From an uncultured Chromatiaceae bacterium (lineage in GTDB: Bacteria > Pseudomonadota > Gammaproteobacteria > Enterobacterales > Alteromonadaceae), in the NCBI GenBank assembly GCA_946481195.1, contig CAMLNG010000182.1:1-7235 (forward strand): DNA of 7,235 nt, read 5' to 3'. This document shows, piece after piece, positions 7,071 to 7,235 of this stretch. The notes beneath the pieces were generated by a model. That model did no database searches and was not told where the DNA came from. It saw only the letters and a list, made by a program, of their open reading frames with translations. Numbering within the stretch: position 1 is the first letter of the stretch; each line of letters begins with the position of its first letter. Made by a program: the position numbers and the translations under genes.

Positions 7071-7109
7071 GGCTGGTCTTGTTGCCTACTCAAGGTGGGG
7101 AAACCAGCC
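7071..7109 (+). terminator. Possible weak terminator after cysQ
   Basis: GGCTGGT (7071-7077) pairs with ACCAGCC (7103-7109), and an inner CTTG (7078-7081) can pair with CAAG (7091-7094). The stem starts 8 bp after the cysQ stop codon. The tail TTGCTGTTCTC is only mildly T-rich, so termination would be partial. A second small inverted repeat, CGCAGT (7129-7134) with ACTGCG (7143-7148), precedes a run of five T at 7156-7160 and may contribute, or may belong to the promoter region of the next gene. Confidence 0.35.
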
Positions 7110-7168
7110 TTGCTGTTCTCAGACTGCACGCAGTACAGTGACACTGCGAATTCAATTTTTGTGGAGTC

Positions 7169-7235
7169 ATGATGCGTGCTGCCACCTGGTATTCCCGATT
7201 TGCTAAAGCGGCCGCCCATTTTTGTGGCCGTCCCC
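7169..7235 (+). CDS. Partial CDS, likely low-affinity iron permease family protein
   Basis: An open frame begins with two consecutive ATG codons (7169 and 7172) and runs off the window after 22 codons, reading MMRAATWYSRFAKAAAHFCG then RP. GGAG (7163-7166) lies 5 nt before the second ATG and only 2 nt before the first, so 7172 is the more likely start. The pattern of a short amphipathic stretch with RFA...A...GRP just before an expected membrane segment resembles the start of small membrane proteins of the low-affinity iron permease family (Pfam Iron_permease), as remembered. With so few residues this is a tentative family call. It could be another small membrane protein. It is separated from cysQ by about 106 bp and is probably not part of the cys operon. 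Confidence 0.5.
   Translation, partial: MMRAATWYSRFAKAAAHFCGRP

Overview
The window reads as chromosomal DNA of a gammaproteobacterium with moderate-to-high GC. The SstT, CysG, CysD, CysN, CysC and CysQ proteins all align in memory with the E. coli proteins almost end to end. The gene content and a structured repeat between cysN and cysC suggest an Alteromonadales/Chromatiales relative such as Rheinheimera or Alishewanella. That genus-level guess rests on recollection, not on a search. All genes that can be called lie on the + strand.

Layout: (1) 1-105 is a gene-free leader, followed by sstT (106-1338), a Na+/serine-threonine symporter, closed by a clear intrinsic terminator (1361-1395). (2) 1339-1602 is an intergenic control region. 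It holds two abutting 8-bp boxes that match the MetJ operator (GGACGTTT + AGACGTCT, 1481-1496), set between plausible -35 and -10 hexamers, and then a 5' leader that can form a hairpin. (3) cysG (1603-3015, GTG start), cysD (3053-3955) and cysN (3955-5364) are tightly spaced; cysD and cysN overlap by one base. (4) 5365-5640 has no gene, but 5421-5581 can fold almost completely into one large branched palindromic element. (5) cysC (5641-6267) and cysQ (6283-7062) follow, 15 bp apart. (6) After a weak hairpin, the first 22 codons of another gene (from about 7169/7172) run off the window end. They look like the N-terminus of a low-affinity iron permease family protein.

How the genes work together: CysD/CysN (ATP sulfurylase, driven by GTP) turn sulfate into APS, and CysC phosphorylates APS to PAPS. 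CysQ removes the phosphate from 3'-phosphoadenosine compounds (PAP/PAPS), limiting build-up of toxic intermediates. CysG makes siroheme, the cofactor of the sulfite reductase that acts later in the pathway. The block is therefore a sulfate activation plus siroheme unit. PAPS reductase and sulfite reductase (cysH, cysJI) are not in the window.

The genes themselves are ordinary. The parts worth a second look are non-coding: the apparent MetJ operator in front of a sulfate assimilation operon, and the large structured element that splits cysGDN from cysCQ. I found no evidence for a wholly new system, CRISPR array, tRNA or rRNA.
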